64,000 bases of DNA from Actinoplanes sp. N902-109 (GCF_000389965.1 NC_021191.1:3163501-3227500), one strand, 5' to 3'. Shown: positions 51,341 to 60,673, numbered from the stretch's first letter. Translations and numbers: made by a program. The notes: a model not told the origin generated them from the letters alone.

Positions 51341-52582
51341 GTGACAGACACGCTGCTGCAGGCCGTGACCGGTCGACGGTTCCTGGTCTCGGCCTGGCCG
51401 TGGCGCGGGCTGGCGTATTGCGCCACGACGGCGGTGGCCTCCGGGCTCCTGCTGATCCTGCTCGCGGTGCCGCTGACGCCGGTGGCAGCGGCCGGTGTGG
51501 TGCTCTGGTCCGGGCACACGGGCGGGCACCTGATCGTGGCCGCCGGTCTCGGACTCGTCGGTGTGGGCCTGCTTGCGCTGCTGGGGCCCAGGGTGGCGCT
51601 CTCGGCGGCCCGGGCCGAACGACGGCGGCTGCGACTGGTCGGCAATGCCCCGCTGCCGCCCGTACGCCGGGGTGGCGGCTGCACCGGCCCTGCCACCTGG
51701 CGGGCGGTGGCCTACGTGGTGTTGCTGGGCATCGTCGGCCCGATGTGGCTCGGCGTGCTCGGGATCATCGGGTTGCTCGTCGGAACGACACCGGTGTCGG
51801 TGCATCACCGGATCTCGGTCATGGACTCGCCGGCCGGGATCGCCGGGCGCGCCGTCGGCGGGCTGCTGCTGATACCGGTCCTGTTCTACCTGATCGCGCT
51901 GTTCGGTGGCGCGCACGCCGCGCTGGCCCGGTCGTTGCTGCACCCGGACCCGTCCGACGAACTGGTCGAGGTGGCCCGGTCCCGGTCGCGGATGGCGCAC
52001 GCGTTCGACGCCGAGCGGCTGCGCCTCGAACGCGACCTGCACGACATCGCCCAGCAGCGCCTGGTCGCGCTGACCATGCAGATCGGGGTGGCGCGGCTCG
52101 ACCTGCCGCCGTCTGCACCGGCCGCTGCCGCGCTGGCCGCCGCGCACGAGCAGGCCAAGACGCTGATGGCCGAGCTGCGCGACCTGATTCGCGGGATCAG
52201 TCCGCGGACGCTGCGGGAGCTGGGCCTGCGGGCCGCCGCCGAGGAGCTGGCCGCCGCGAGTTCCCTCGAGGTCCGCGTCGACGTCGTCTCGGCACGGTTC
52301 CCGCTGGAGGTGGAGTCGGTCGCCTATGCGGCCATCTCCGAGGCGCTTGCCAACGCGGCGAAGCATGCCACCGCCACCGAGGTGGTCGTTTCCGTACGGC
52401 GCCGGGCTGACCTGCTGGTGGCCGAGATCCGCGACGAGGGCGGCGGCGGTGCCGACCCGGCCCGCGGATCGGGACTGACCGGGCTCGCCGACCGGGCCGC
52501 TGCGGCCGGCGGCCGGCTGTTGTTGTCGAGTCCGGCCGGCGGGCCGACGGTCCTGCGGGTGGAGGTGCCGTGCGCGTCGTGA
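51341..52582 (+). CDS. Two-component sensor histidine kinase (HisKA_3 type)
   Basis: 413 residues from GTG 51341. Four hydrophobic segments in the first 195 residues form a sensor embedded in the membrane. H234 in RDLHDIAQQRLVAL is the phosphorylation site. The HATPase domain has ISEALANAAKHATAT and GSGLTGLADRAAAAGG. The frame upstream of the GTG runs through the palindrome and is not used. It overlaps the response regulator by 13 bp. Confidence 0.9.
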   Translation: MTDTLLQAVTGRRFLVSAWPWRGLAYCATTAVASGLLLILLAVPLTPVAAAGVVLWSGHTGGHLIVAAGLGLVGVGLLALLGPRVALSAARAERRRLRLVGNAPLPPVRRGGGCTGPATWRAVAYVVLLGIVGPMWLGVLGIIGLLVGTTPVSVHHRISVMDSPAGIAGRAVGGLLLIPVLFYLIALFGGAHAALARSLLHPDPSDELVEVARSRSRMAHAFDAERLRLERDLHDIAQQRLVALTMQIGVARLDLPPSAPAAAALAAAHEQAKTLMAELRDLIRGISPRTLRELGLRAAAEELAAASSLEVRVDVVSARFPLEVESVAYAAISEALANAAKHATATEVVVSVRRRADLLVAEIRDEGGGGADPARGSGLTGLADRAAAAGGRLLLSSPAGGPTVLRVEVPCAS

Positions 52583-53220
52583 TCGCCGAGGATTCGGCGC
52601 TGCTCCGGGAGGGGCTGAGTGCGACGCTGCCCCGGTTCGGGGTGGAGGTCGTGGCAGCCGTCGGGGATTCTCCCGGGTTGCTGGCCGCCGTCGCCCACCA
52701 CCGTCCGCAGCTGGTGATCACCGACGTGCGGATGCCGCCGGACTACTCCGACGAGGGGCTGCGGGCCGCCGTCGAGCTGCGCACCGGGCAGCCGGGGCTC
52801 GCGGTGGTCGTCCTGAGCCAGTACGTGCAGCACAGCTATGCCGGGAAACTGCTCGGCTCGGGTTCCGGCCGGTCCGTCGGCTACCTGCTCAAGGACCGCA
52901 TCGGCGACGTGGCCGAGTTCGCCGGGCAGCTGCGCCGGGTGGCCGGGGGTGGCACGGTGGTCGACCCCGAGGTCGTACGGCAGCTGATGCAACACCATCG
53001 CGACCCGCTCAAACAGCTGTCCACCCGCGAACGCGACGTTCTTGCCCTGGTCGCGCAGGGCCACTCGAACGCGGCCGCCGCCCGGCTGCTCCGGCTGACC
53101 GAGGCCGGCGTCGCCAAGCACATCGGCAACCTCTTCGCCAAGCTGAACCTGCCGGTCAGCGACGACACCAACCGGCGGGTGCTCGCTGTGCTCGCGTACC
53201 TGCGCAGCAGATCCGACTAG
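52570..53220 (+). CDS. NarL/FixJ response regulator
   Basis: 216 residues from GTG 52570, inside the end of the kinase gene. Receiver: acids in VVIAEDSALL, D52 in LVITDVRMPP and Lys in GYLLKDRIGD. HTH: LSTRERDVLALVAQGHSNAA and EAGVAKHIGNLFAKLNL. It probably acts on the 20-bp palindrome upstream of its operon. The membrane protein 8 bp downstream belongs to the same operon. Confidence 0.93.
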   Translation: MRVVIAEDSALLREGLSATLPRFGVEVVAAVGDSPGLLAAVAHHRPQLVITDVRMPPDYSDEGLRAAVELRTGQPGLAVVVLSQYVQHSYAGKLLGSGSGRSVGYLLKDRIGDVAEFAGQLRRVAGGGTVVDPEVVRQLMQHHRDPLKQLSTRERDVLALVAQGHSNAAAARLLRLTEAGVAKHIGNLFAKLNLPVSDDTNRRVLAVLAYLRSRSD

Positions 53221-53228
53221 GAGTCCCC

Positions 53229-53930
53229 GTGACCACCACCACCGCCCGGCGGCCTGACGCCGGGCTCCTCAGCATGGCCGTCGTCCTGGTCGCGGCGTAC
53301 TTCGTCGCTCCACGGCTGCTGCTCGGCCCTGGCCGGCCCGGCGACTTCCCGCGTGCGTTCGCCGCGTTCTGGTCCTCGGGCGGGGCGGACCTGCCACCCG
53401 AGCTCCAGCACCTCGTCGACTACCAGTTCCACTACCACCTGGCGCGGGTGATCATCGCACTGCCGCTGCTCGCGGTGCTGGTGACGCTGACTGTCCGGCT
53501 GCGGCGGTTCCGGCTTGCGGCCGGGGTGCTCGCGCTCGCCGCGGCGGTGCTGCTGATCGCCAACGTCCAGGGGGTCGTGTCGCCCTTCGGCACGCTCCTG
53601 CCGATTCTGGCGTCCGGCTCCGCCGCCGCCGATTCGGCCGCCCTGCTCGCCCAGGTCCGCGACCAGCTCCACAACGGTGCGACGTCACCCGCTGTGGCGG
53701 TGATGCTCGGCGAGTACGTGCGGTGGCACGTCGCGAAGGGCGTCCTGGTCGGCCTGCTGGCAGTCGTTCTCGCCGGCCTGTCGGCGGTGGCGTGGCGCCG
53801 CCGGCGTCGGTGGCTGAGCCTGCTCGCCGCCACGCTGACGGTGGCTGCGCTGGTGGTGGTGGCGGCCAACGTGACCACCGTGGCCGACCCCGTGCCGCCG
53901 TTCCTGCTGCTGCTCCAGGGCAGTCGATGA
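53229..53930 (+). CDS. Membrane protein of unknown function in the kinase/regulator operon
   Basis: 233 residues from GTG 53229, with AGGAG 5 bp upstream. Four or five hydrophobic segments (LLSMAVVLVAAYFVAP, VIIALPLLAVLVTLTV, GVLALAAAVLLIANV, and two near the C-terminus). I do not recognise the family. Its tight spacing to the response regulator suggests that it is the effector or an accessory sensor of this two-component system. Confidence 0.75.
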   Translation: MTTTTARRPDAGLLSMAVVLVAAYFVAPRLLLGPGRPGDFPRAFAAFWSSGGADLPPELQHLVDYQFHYHLARVIIALPLLAVLVTLTVRLRRFRLAAGVLALAAAVLLIANVQGVVSPFGTLLPILASGSAAADSAALLAQVRDQLHNGATSPAVAVMLGEYVRWHVAKGVLVGLLAVVLAGLSAVAWRRRRRWLSLLAATLTVAALVVVAANVTTVADPVPPFLLLLQGSR

Positions 53931-53966
53931 GTTGTCCACCGCCGTCGCAGCCGCGGGCCGGGGCGG

Positions 53967-55013
53967 TTATGCGCAGACCAGCTTGATCTCCTCCGCGGTC
54001 GGGGTGCCGGCCCCGGTGTTGCTGTCGTGGCTTTCGCTCGCACCCTCGTCGTCGCTGTCGCCGGTTTCGAGTTTGTGCACGAGGCGCCCGGTGGTGAGGG
54101 CGTCGATCGAGGCGGGCTCCGGACAGGCCGCCGAACGCCGGTACCAGCTGATCTCGGTGTCGTCGGTGACGGTGACCGTGACGGTCACGCCGGTCGCGAT
54201 GGCCAGGGTGAGCGCCCCGGTGGTGGCGTCGAAGGCGGTGACGGTGCCGGCGTTGTCCTCGCCGTCGGGCACACCGTCGTGGTCGCTGTCGCCTTCCCGG
54301 GGGTTGTCGCCGCTGTCCAATTCGTCGCCGTCGCTGACACCGTCGTCGTCGCTGTCCTCGTCGCCGTCCCGCACGCCGTCGTCGTCGCTGTCCGCCTCCT
54401 GCGGGTCGTCACCGAGGTCGAACTCGTCGACGTTGCTCAGCCCGTCGCCGTCGGGGTCCTCGTCGCCGTCGGAGATGCCGTCGCCGTCGGTGTCGGCCTG
54501 CAACGGGTTGTCGCCGAGTTCGAAGTCCTGCACATTGCTCAGGTCGTCGCTGTCGGGATCCTCCGCGCCGTCCCGGGTGCCGTCCCGGTCGCTGTCGCCG
54601 GCGCGCGGGTTGTCGTGCACGAGGAATTCCTGCTCGTTGGTCAGCTCGTCGTGGTCCGCGTCGGTGCCGGCGTCGTCGCGCACCGGGTCGAGGCGGTTGC
54701 GGACCTCCCACCCGTCGGGCATGCCGTCGCGATCGGTGTCCGCCCTGCGGGGGCTGGTGTGTGCCTTGAACTCGCGCAGATTGCTCAGCCCGTCGCGGTC
54801 GGTGTCGGCGGCGGCGTCGTTGCGGCGGGGGTTCAGCCGGTTGGCCTTCTCCCAGGTGTCGGGCATGCCGTCGTGATCGCTGTCGCGTACCGCCGGTGCG
54901 GTCGGCTTGGGCTTGTGTCCTTCGGCCGCCCTCGCGGCACCCGACATCGACAGGGTGGTCAGGGTGGCGGCGGCCGCGGCGGCGGCGATCCGGAGGGTCC
55001 GGCGGTGGTTCAT
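53967..55013 (-). CDS. Secreted calcium-binding thrombospondin type-3 repeat protein
   Basis: 348 residues from ATG 55013. Signal peptide (about 1-29, ending GAARA-AE). Then eleven or so Asp-rich repeats of the form DxDxDGxxD (for example DSDHDGMPD, DTDRDGLSN, DTDGDGISD) between about 43 and 250, which bind calcium. A C-terminal beta domain beginning GTVTAFDATTGALTLAI resembles DUF5666. The protein ends with two Cys (SAACPEP, KLVCA). AAGGA precedes the ATG. The 173-bp gap upstream shows nothing else. Function unknown; surface or matrix structure is likely. Confidence 0.85.
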   Translation of the reverse strand: MNHRRTLRIAAAAAAATLTTLSMSGAARAAEGHKPKPTAPAVRDSDHDGMPDTWEKANRLNPRRNDAAADTDRDGLSNLREFKAHTSPRRADTDRDGMPDGWEVRNRLDPVRDDAGTDADHDELTNEQEFLVHDNPRAGDSDRDGTRDGAEDPDSDDLSNVQDFELGDNPLQADTDGDGISDGDEDPDGDGLSNVDEFDLGDDPQEADSDDDGVRDGDEDSDDDGVSDGDELDSGDNPREGDSDHDGVPDGEDNAGTVTAFDATTGALTLAIATGVTVTVTVTDDTEISWYRRSAACPEPASIDALTTGRLVHKLETGDSDDEGASESHDSNTGAGTPTAEEIKLVCA

Positions 55014-55186
55014 ACGGGGGAGTCCTTCGTGTCGGTGCCACGGCCGGGCTGGCCAGTCCGCAGCGGTGTCACCTGGGGTGATCACCGTAGAACGCCCGGC
55101 AACGAATTGATGATCTTGGCGTGGGCTGCTACCGAGCCGCTCCCGCCCTGCACCCACGCGCCCCGTCTTCCGGACGGGACAGCCGA

Positions 55187-56431
55187 TCAGTGGCGGCCGG
55201 GCGCGCGTCTGGTGGCGAGGTGAATGATCAGGATGAGCAGGGCAACGGCTTGGCTCACGATGACCGCAACGATCAGTGCGGTGCGGGAGTGCTGATAGAG
55301 AGCGCCGGCGGCGGCGCCACCGGCGAGGGCTCCGGCGCCCTGGACGGCGGCGAACAGCCCGTACGCGGTCGCCCGCCGGTGCCGGGGGACCAGGTCGGCG
55401 ACGAACGCCTTGACGGTCGAGTCCTGCAGCCCGACGGTGGCACCCCACAGCAGGATCCCGGCGACGACCATGGTCAGGCCGGCGCTGAACGCGAGCGGTG
55501 GGACCGCCGCGACCAGGATCGGAAGGGCGAGCAGGGTCCAGGGTCCGCATCGGTCGTAGAGCAGACCGGTGATCAGCGCGGCGACCGCTCCGGCGGCCAT
55601 CGCCGCGGCATAGAGCAGCGGCACGACGGCGGTCGCCACCAGGTGCGCCTCGGCGAGATGAAAACCGATGAGCCCGTACGTGACCAGGCCGGCCGTGCAC
55701 AACGCGGCGACGGTGGCGAACCACCAGAACGGGGCGGGCAGCCGGACCCGCGCCGGGGCTGCGTCAGCCGGTGCCGTACTGGCGACAATCGACGGCACCG
55801 CTTCGTCGCGGCTGCTGCTGCGGCTGCGCAACAGGATCAGCAGCAGGATCGAAGCGGCGCCCGGCACGGCCAGGGCGGCCAGCGGCAGCCGCAGCGACCC
55901 GGCGCCGTAGGCGACGAGGGCGGCGACCAGCAGGGGCCCGGCGAAGGCGCCGATCTGATCGAGGGCTTTGTGCACCCCGAGGCCGCGGCCCATCCCGACA
56001 TGGTCGGCAGCATCGGCGAGCAGCGCGGACTTCGCCGGGCTGCGGATCGCCTTGCCGAGTCGTTCGGCCAGGATCAGGGCGGCGGCGACGGTCAGGCCCG
56101 CACCGCCCAGCGCCGGTGTGACAGCCAGCAGCGGCACGCAGATCGCGGTGAGCGCGTATCCGAGCATGGTCAGGGGCCAATAGCGGCGGGTGCGGTCGGC
56201 GAACGGCCCGGAGACCAGTCGCAGCAGCAGCGCGGTGGCTTCGCCGGCGCCGGTGACGAGCCCGACGACCGCCGCGGAGGCGCCCAGGGAGGCCAGCAGC
56301 GGCCCGTACACGGAGCGGGCACCCTCGTAGACCATGTCGCCGGCCAAGCTGACCAGTCCGAAACCGACCACGGTGCGCCACGGTGACCAGCCGGGCGCCG
56401 TGGCGGCGTCCGGCAGCGGAGGTTCAGCCAC
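55187..56431 (-). CDS. MFS transporter
   Basis: 414 residues, twelve hydrophobic segments. The loop 2-3 signature reads RLVSGPFADRTRRYWP, and SLAGDMVYEGARSVYGP in helix 1 is typical of a widespread bacterial MFS subfamily of unknown substrate. The central cytoplasmic loop is Ser/Ala-rich. GTG 56431 has CGAGGA upstream. Neighbours give no clue to the substrate. Confidence 0.88.
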   Translation of the reverse strand: MAEPPLPDAATAPGWSPWRTVVGFGLVSLAGDMVYEGARSVYGPLLASLGASAAVVGLVTGAGEATALLLRLVSGPFADRTRRYWPLTMLGYALTAICVPLLAVTPALGGAGLTVAAALILAERLGKAIRSPAKSALLADAADHVGMGRGLGVHKALDQIGAFAGPLLVAALVAYGAGSLRLPLAALAVPGAASILLLILLRSRSSSRDEAVPSIVASTAPADAAPARVRLPAPFWWFATVAALCTAGLVTYGLIGFHLAEAHLVATAVVPLLYAAAMAAGAVAALITGLLYDRCGPWTLLALPILVAAVPPLAFSAGLTMVVAGILLWGATVGLQDSTVKAFVADLVPRHRRATAYGLFAAVQGAGALAGGAAAGALYQHSRTALIVAVIVSQAVALLILIIHLATRRAPGRH

Positions 56432-56530
56432 CGGTCCTCGCTTCCTGCCGTCGTGCGGAGCCGGCTCAGCTCCGGGGGTGCCCCACGGCGATGCAGCGTC
56501 CGCGCCGCACGCACCAGTATGGCGAGGCGA

Positions 56531-57040
56531 TCAGTCGGGTCGCCCGGCGGAGCTGAAGTTGCCGGTCCACGAGGCCTTCGCTCCGGAGTCGCCGATGCGG
56601 TAGACGTCGTAGACCGCGGCGGCGCCGGCGACGACGGCGAGGACAGCAACGATTCTGGTCACCGTCACCGACAACGGGGCCAGGTACGGACGACGCTGCG
56701 CGGTGCCGCTCGGTGCCGAGGCCTCGCGTTGCCGCCACCAGACCACCAGGGCCAGGACGGCGACCGGCAGGGCGACCCAGATGGCGGTGTCCCCGAGTTC
56801 GGTGTGATCGCGGACCAAGGGCGTTTCGGCGACCCGCTGTTCCAGCCACTCCCCGGCGCTGGTCGTGACGGGCACGAGCGCGACGACGAGCACCGACAGG
56901 ATGGCGTTCGGGCCGGCCAGCCGGCGGCGCACCGCAGGCCAGATCGCGGTCAGCACCAGCAGCAGAGCGGCCAGTGGGAGCAGCACGACGATCGCGTGCA
57001 CCAGCAGGATGTGTGCCGGGAGTCCGTTGACGGTGCCCAT
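56531..57040 (-). CDS. DUF2231 membrane protein
   Basis: 169 residues from ATG 57040, with AAGGGGA 7 bp upstream. LPAHILLVHAIVVLLPLAAL at the N-terminus is the DUF2231 signature (LPxHxxxVH). About four membrane segments follow. The His residues in the first helix could bind heme or metal, but the family function is not established. It stands 99 bp from the MFS gene on the same strand. Confidence 0.85.
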   Translation of the reverse strand: MGTVNGLPAHILLVHAIVVLLPLAALLLVLTAIWPAVRRRLAGPNAILSVLVVALVPVTTSAGEWLEQRVAETPLVRDHTELGDTAIWVALPVAVLALVVWWRQREASAPSGTAQRRPYLAPLSVTVTRIVAVLAVVAGAAAVYDVYRIGDSGAKASWTGNFSSAGRPD

Positions 57041-57211
57041 GAATTCCCCTTCCGGACGACGATGCGGACCGGCTGTCGCGAGATCGGGCCGGCGTCTGAG
57101 CACACCGTAGGGACCAAATCTTCGAGTCCTCCCATTTTGCCGGTCACACCGTCGGCGTGGGCCGAACCGGGAAGAGGCCGCGTCCGCGGGGACCGGGATC
57201 CGGCGCCCGGA

Positions 57212-57494
57212 TCAGCTGGTGACCATGGCCGCGTGGCGCAGATCAAGCGCGGACGCCGGCCTCGCATCGGTGCCACCCGGCGCCGACACCAGGACGGCGG
57301 ACTCTCCTGCAACCTGCGATTCATGACATCGACCAGGTGCGCCCGGTTCGGCAACCCCGTCAGGGCGTCGTGCAACGCCGCGTGCCGGGCCGGGCGACGA
57401 CGGCACTGGACACGACGCTGAGCACCAGCACCAGCAGCCCCGTCAGCAGGGCCGTGATGCGCAGCACCCGGTATCTCCGCGACGAAGCCGTCAC
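57212..57494 (-). pseudogene. Remnant of a membrane GGDEF-domain gene
   Basis: On the minus strand, GTG 57494 opens SRRYRVLRITALLTGLLVLV, a membrane segment. After a frameshift another frame gives AALHDALTGLPNRAHLVDVM, the start of a GGDEF domain. Nothing of the GGDEF active site follows. The sensor and most of the catalytic domain are deleted. The 596-bp gap 57041-57636 holds this remnant and otherwise only the promoter region of the next gene. Confidence 0.6.
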
Positions 57495-57636
57495 CGTTGT
57501 CCCTTCGTTCGGGGTGGGCGTACCTGAAGGAATGCTGAGGGGGCGAAGATGCCCGGCCCTCACATCCGTGCCCGAGCCGTCGTTGGGGGTGGTGACCATG
57601 ACGCAGCGGTGACGCTGATCAGCGGAGGAGGAACGC

Positions 57637-58491
57637 ATGCCGGTGCAGAGCACGGAGATGCAAGCCACCAGCCCCCGGGGGACGGTGGCCGGGTACGCGG
57701 GCACGGTGATGAAGAAGCTGCCGGAGATCACGCTGATCTTCTGGATCATGAAGATCGCGGCGACCACGCTGGGGGAGACCGCCGGCGACATGATCTCCCA
57801 GACGCTGGGGCTCGGCTACTTCCTCAGCACGGTGGCGCTGTTCGCCATCTTCGTGGTCACCCTGGTCGTCCAGCTGCGGTCCCGGCGTTACCACCCGGTG
57901 TTCTACTGGACCGTGATCCTGTCGACCAGCATGGCGGGTACGACCTTGTCGGACTTCATGAACCGCGACACCCATTACCTGGCGGCGGGTACGACGGCAC
58001 TGGGCTGGGGACCGCAGGGCCTGGGCCTGGGGTATCCGACCGGTGCGGCGATCCTGTCCTCGCTGCTGGTCCTCACGTTTGTGATCTGGCGGGTCACCGG
58101 TCTGCCGTTCGACATCAACAAGATCAGCACGTTCCGGGGTGAGGCGCTGTTCTGGACCGCTATCTTGATCTCGAACACCCTCGGCACGTCGATGGGTGAC
58201 TTCCTGTCCAACAGTTCGGGGCTCGGCTACCTCGGCGGTGCCGTGCTCATCACCGCTGTTCTGGCCGTCCTGGCGATCTGTACCACGGTGCGGTGGGTGC
58301 CGAACGTGCTGATCTTCTGGCTGGCGTTCGTGCTGACCCGCCCGCTGGGCGCCACCGTCGGTGACTTCTGCACCAAACCCGTGGTCAAGGGCGGGCTCGG
58401 ACTGGGCACCTACGGCGCCTCGGCGGTGCTGCTCGCCGTCCTCGTGGGTCTGATGGCCGTCAGCGTACGGCGGGAACGGTCTCGCGGCTGA
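57637..58491 (+). CDS. COG4705-family multi-pass membrane protein
   Basis: 284 residues with GGAGGAGG before ATG 57637. Eight hydrophobic segments. The sequence has four internal repeats, each of the type W-x7-9-T-L-G-x3-G-D-F/M-x-S/T (FWIMKIAATTLGETAGDM, YWTVILSTSMAGTTLSDF, FWTAILISNTLGTSMGDF, FWLAFVLTRPLGATVGDF). This matches COG4705 membrane-anchored proteins of unknown function. The repeated acidic GD/SD residues inside the membrane suggest ion or metal transport, which is inference. Convergent with an OmpR-type regulator. Confidence 0.85.
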   Translation: MPVQSTEMQATSPRGTVAGYAGTVMKKLPEITLIFWIMKIAATTLGETAGDMISQTLGLGYFLSTVALFAIFVVTLVVQLRSRRYHPVFYWTVILSTSMAGTTLSDFMNRDTHYLAAGTTALGWGPQGLGLGYPTGAAILSSLLVLTFVIWRVTGLPFDINKISTFRGEALFWTAILISNTLGTSMGDFLSNSSGLGYLGGAVLITAVLAVLAICTTVRWVPNVLIFWLAFVLTRPLGATVGDFCTKPVVKGGLGLGTYGASAVLLAVLVGLMAVSVRRERSRG

Positions 58492-58508
58492 CGGCGGTCG
58501 CACCCAGC

Positions 58509-59192
58509 TCAACCGTCGGGGGTCAGGCGGTAGCCGGCTCCGCGGACCGTCTCGATCGATGCGCGGCCGAACGGGTGGTCGATCTTCTTGCGCAGGTAGC
58601 CGATGTAGACCTCGACGATGTTCGGGTCCCCCGTGAAGTGGGCGTCCCACACGTTCTCGATAATCGCGTTCTTGGTGACCGCCTGCCCACGGTGGCGCAT
58701 CAGGAACTCCAGCATCGCGAATTCGCGGGGGGTCACGGCGATCGTCGTTCCGGCCCGCGCAACCCGCCGTTCCGCCGGGTCCAGGGTGAGGTCGCCGGCG
58801 CTGAGCACGGCCGGGCGTTCCGGCGCGCCGCGGCGGATCAGTGCGCGCAGACGGGCGATCAGGACCACGATCTTGAACGGCTTGACCAGATAGTCGTCGG
58901 CGCCGAGATCGAGCGCGTCGGCCTCGTCGTACTCGCCGTCCTTCGCGGTGAGCATGAGCACCGGGGTCCAGACGGCACGGGCCCGCAGGTGCCGGCAGAT
59001 CTCGTAGCCGCTGAGCTCGGGCAGCATGATGTCCAGCATGATCGCGTCGTAGGCGCCGTGCGGCGTCTCGGTAGCCGTCCAGAGCCCTTCAGCGCCGTTG
59101 TGGGCCAGGTCGACGGTGAACCCCTCAGCGGCAAGACCCTCGCGGATCGTCTCAGCCAGGGCGACTTCGTCCTCCACCACCAGAATGCGCAC
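58509..59192 (-). CDS. OmpR/PhoB-type response regulator
   Basis: 227 residues from GTG 59192. Receiver: acids in VVEDEVA, D54 in IMLDIMLPELSG and Lys in YLVKPFK. Winged HTH: VTPREFAMLEFLMRHRGQAV and VYIGYLRKKIDHPFG. It is divergent from its kinase partner at 59279. An inverted repeat CACCCCAC/GTGGGGTG (59190-59218) covers its start codon. The frame upstream is not used. Confidence 0.92.
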   Translation of the reverse strand: MRILVVEDEVALAETIREGLAAEGFTVDLAHNGAEGLWTATETPHGAYDAIMLDIMLPELSGYEICRHLRARAVWTPVLMLTAKDGEYDEADALDLGADDYLVKPFKIVVLIARLRALIRRGAPERPAVLSAGDLTLDPAERRVARAGTTIAVTPREFAMLEFLMRHRGQAVTKNAIIENVWDAHFTGDPNIVEVYIGYLRKKIDHPFGRASIETVRGAGYRLTPDG

Positions 59193-59239
59193 CCCACCAG
59201 ACTGCCTCGTGTGGGGTGGCGACCCGGCCGACGTGGCTT

Positions 59240-59271
59240 TCAGCATTTCCTCAGCGTGTCGCGGTTAGCGT
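59240..59271 (+). promoter_or_regulatory. Direct repeat and -10 of the OmpR-type kinase gene
   Basis: TCAGC at 59240-59244 and 59251-59255 form a direct repeat with an 11-bp period, the spacing expected for tandem OmpR/PhoB-type binding. TAGCGT (59266-59271) lies 7 nt before ATG 59279. Autoregulation by the divergent response regulator is likely. Confidence 0.5.
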
Positions 59272-59278
59272 GACCAGC

Positions 59279-60673
59279 ATGGTGTCCCTGCGGAGACGGC
59301 TCGGTGTCCGGCTGCGGTCGGCGCTGGCGGCCGGTCTGGTCGTGGCCGTTGCCGCGCTGGCGGCCGGGGGAGTGCTGCTGGTCGTGGCTCGCGGCATCCT
59401 GATGGACGACGTGACCGCTACCGCGACCGATCGTGCCGACCAGATCGCTGCGGCGGTGCGGAACGGGAACACCGCCGTGCTGGCAGTCACCCCGGGCCGG
59501 GCCCTGGTGCAGGTGATCGGTGGGTCGGGGCAGGTCACTGTCGCGTCATCGGCGGCCGCCGGGGCGCAGCCGCTGTCCGCGCTGCGGCCACCGGCTGGGC
59601 AGCGGGCCTGGGAGACCCGGCACCTGGAGCTTGATCAGGACGCGCCGTTCCGGGTGCTGGCCGTCGGGGTGACCACTGCGGCGGGTACTGAAACGGTGCT
59701 GGTCGCCGAGTCGCTGGACACCGTCGATGACGCCACCGAGGCAATTGTCGCAGCACTGACCATCGGGATGCCGCTGCTCGCGCTGGTGGTCGCGACGGCG
59801 ACGTTCGTGTTCGTGGGCCGCACCCTGCGCCCGGTGCAGGCGATGACCCGGCAAGCGGCCACGATCACCGCCACGAACCTGCACGCACGACTGCCCGTAC
59901 CGGTCGCGGATGACGAGATCGCCGCGCTCGCCGCGACCATGAACACGATGCTGGACCGCATCGAGACCGCCTCGGTGGTGCAGCGCCGGTTCGTCGCGGA
60001 CGCCAGCCACGAACTGCGCAGCCCGCTGGCCACGATCCACGCCAACGCGGAACTGCTGCGGCGGGCGGACCTCGCCGACGCCCCGGCCCGGTCGGTTGCC
60101 CGGATCCGCCGGGAGAGCACCCGGATGGCGACGTTGGTCGAGGACCTGCTGCTGCTGGCCCGGGTCGACAACCATGCGTTGCCGCTGCGCCATGACGAGG
60201 TCGACCTCGACGATCTGGTGTACGCCGAACGCGAGCGGACAGCCCTGGAGCACCCGGGTCTACGGGTCGAGGGTGAGGTGTCCCCGGTACGGGTGCTCGG
60301 CGACCCGGACCATCTGCACCGGGCGTTACGCAACCTGGTCGACAATGCCGTCCGGCATGCCGAGCGTTGCGTGCTGATCAGCCTGACGGCGAACGACGGG
60401 TCCGCAGAGCTCGTCATCGGCAACGACGGGCCCGTCATCGCGGACCGGGATCGGGAGCGGATCTTCGGCCGGTTCCTGCGGCTCGACGACAGCCGTTCGC
60501 GGCAGGGCGGCGGAACCGGCTTGGGCCTGCCCATTGCCAGGGACATCGCGGCAGCACATGGCGGCACGCTCACCGTGGACGCCCGCACCGAGGGAGCCGC
60601 GCTGCGGCTGCGGCTGCCCACCGCCGCCACTGTCGTCGAGTTCGGCCTCCGTACGCCTGGAGACGATGATTGA
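59279..60673 (+). CDS. Two-component sensor histidine kinase (HisKA type)
   Basis: 464 residues from ATG 59279, which TAGCGT precedes by 7 nt (leaderless). TM1 about 14-37, a 120-residue extracytoplasmic sensor, TM2 about 157-179, HAMP to about 232. H244 lies in FVADASHELRSPLATIHAN. HATPase: N-box LRNLVDNAVRHAE and GGGTGLGLPIARDIAAAHGG. The stop overlaps the start of the PAP2 phosphatase gene by 8 bp, linking the two. Confidence 0.93.
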   Translation: MVSLRRRLGVRLRSALAAGLVVAVAALAAGGVLLVVARGILMDDVTATATDRADQIAAAVRNGNTAVLAVTPGRALVQVIGGSGQVTVASSAAAGAQPLSALRPPAGQRAWETRHLELDQDAPFRVLAVGVTTAAGTETVLVAESLDTVDDATEAIVAALTIGMPLLALVVATATFVFVGRTLRPVQAMTRQAATITATNLHARLPVPVADDEIAALAATMNTMLDRIETASVVQRRFVADASHELRSPLATIHANAELLRRADLADAPARSVARIRRESTRMATLVEDLLLLARVDNHALPLRHDEVDLDDLVYAERERTALEHPGLRVEGEVSPVRVLGDPDHLHRALRNLVDNAVRHAERCVLISLTANDGSAELVIGNDGPVIADRDRERIFGRFLRLDDSRSRQGGGTGLGLPIARDIAAAHGGTLTVDARTEGAALRLRLPTAATVVEFGLRTPGDDD

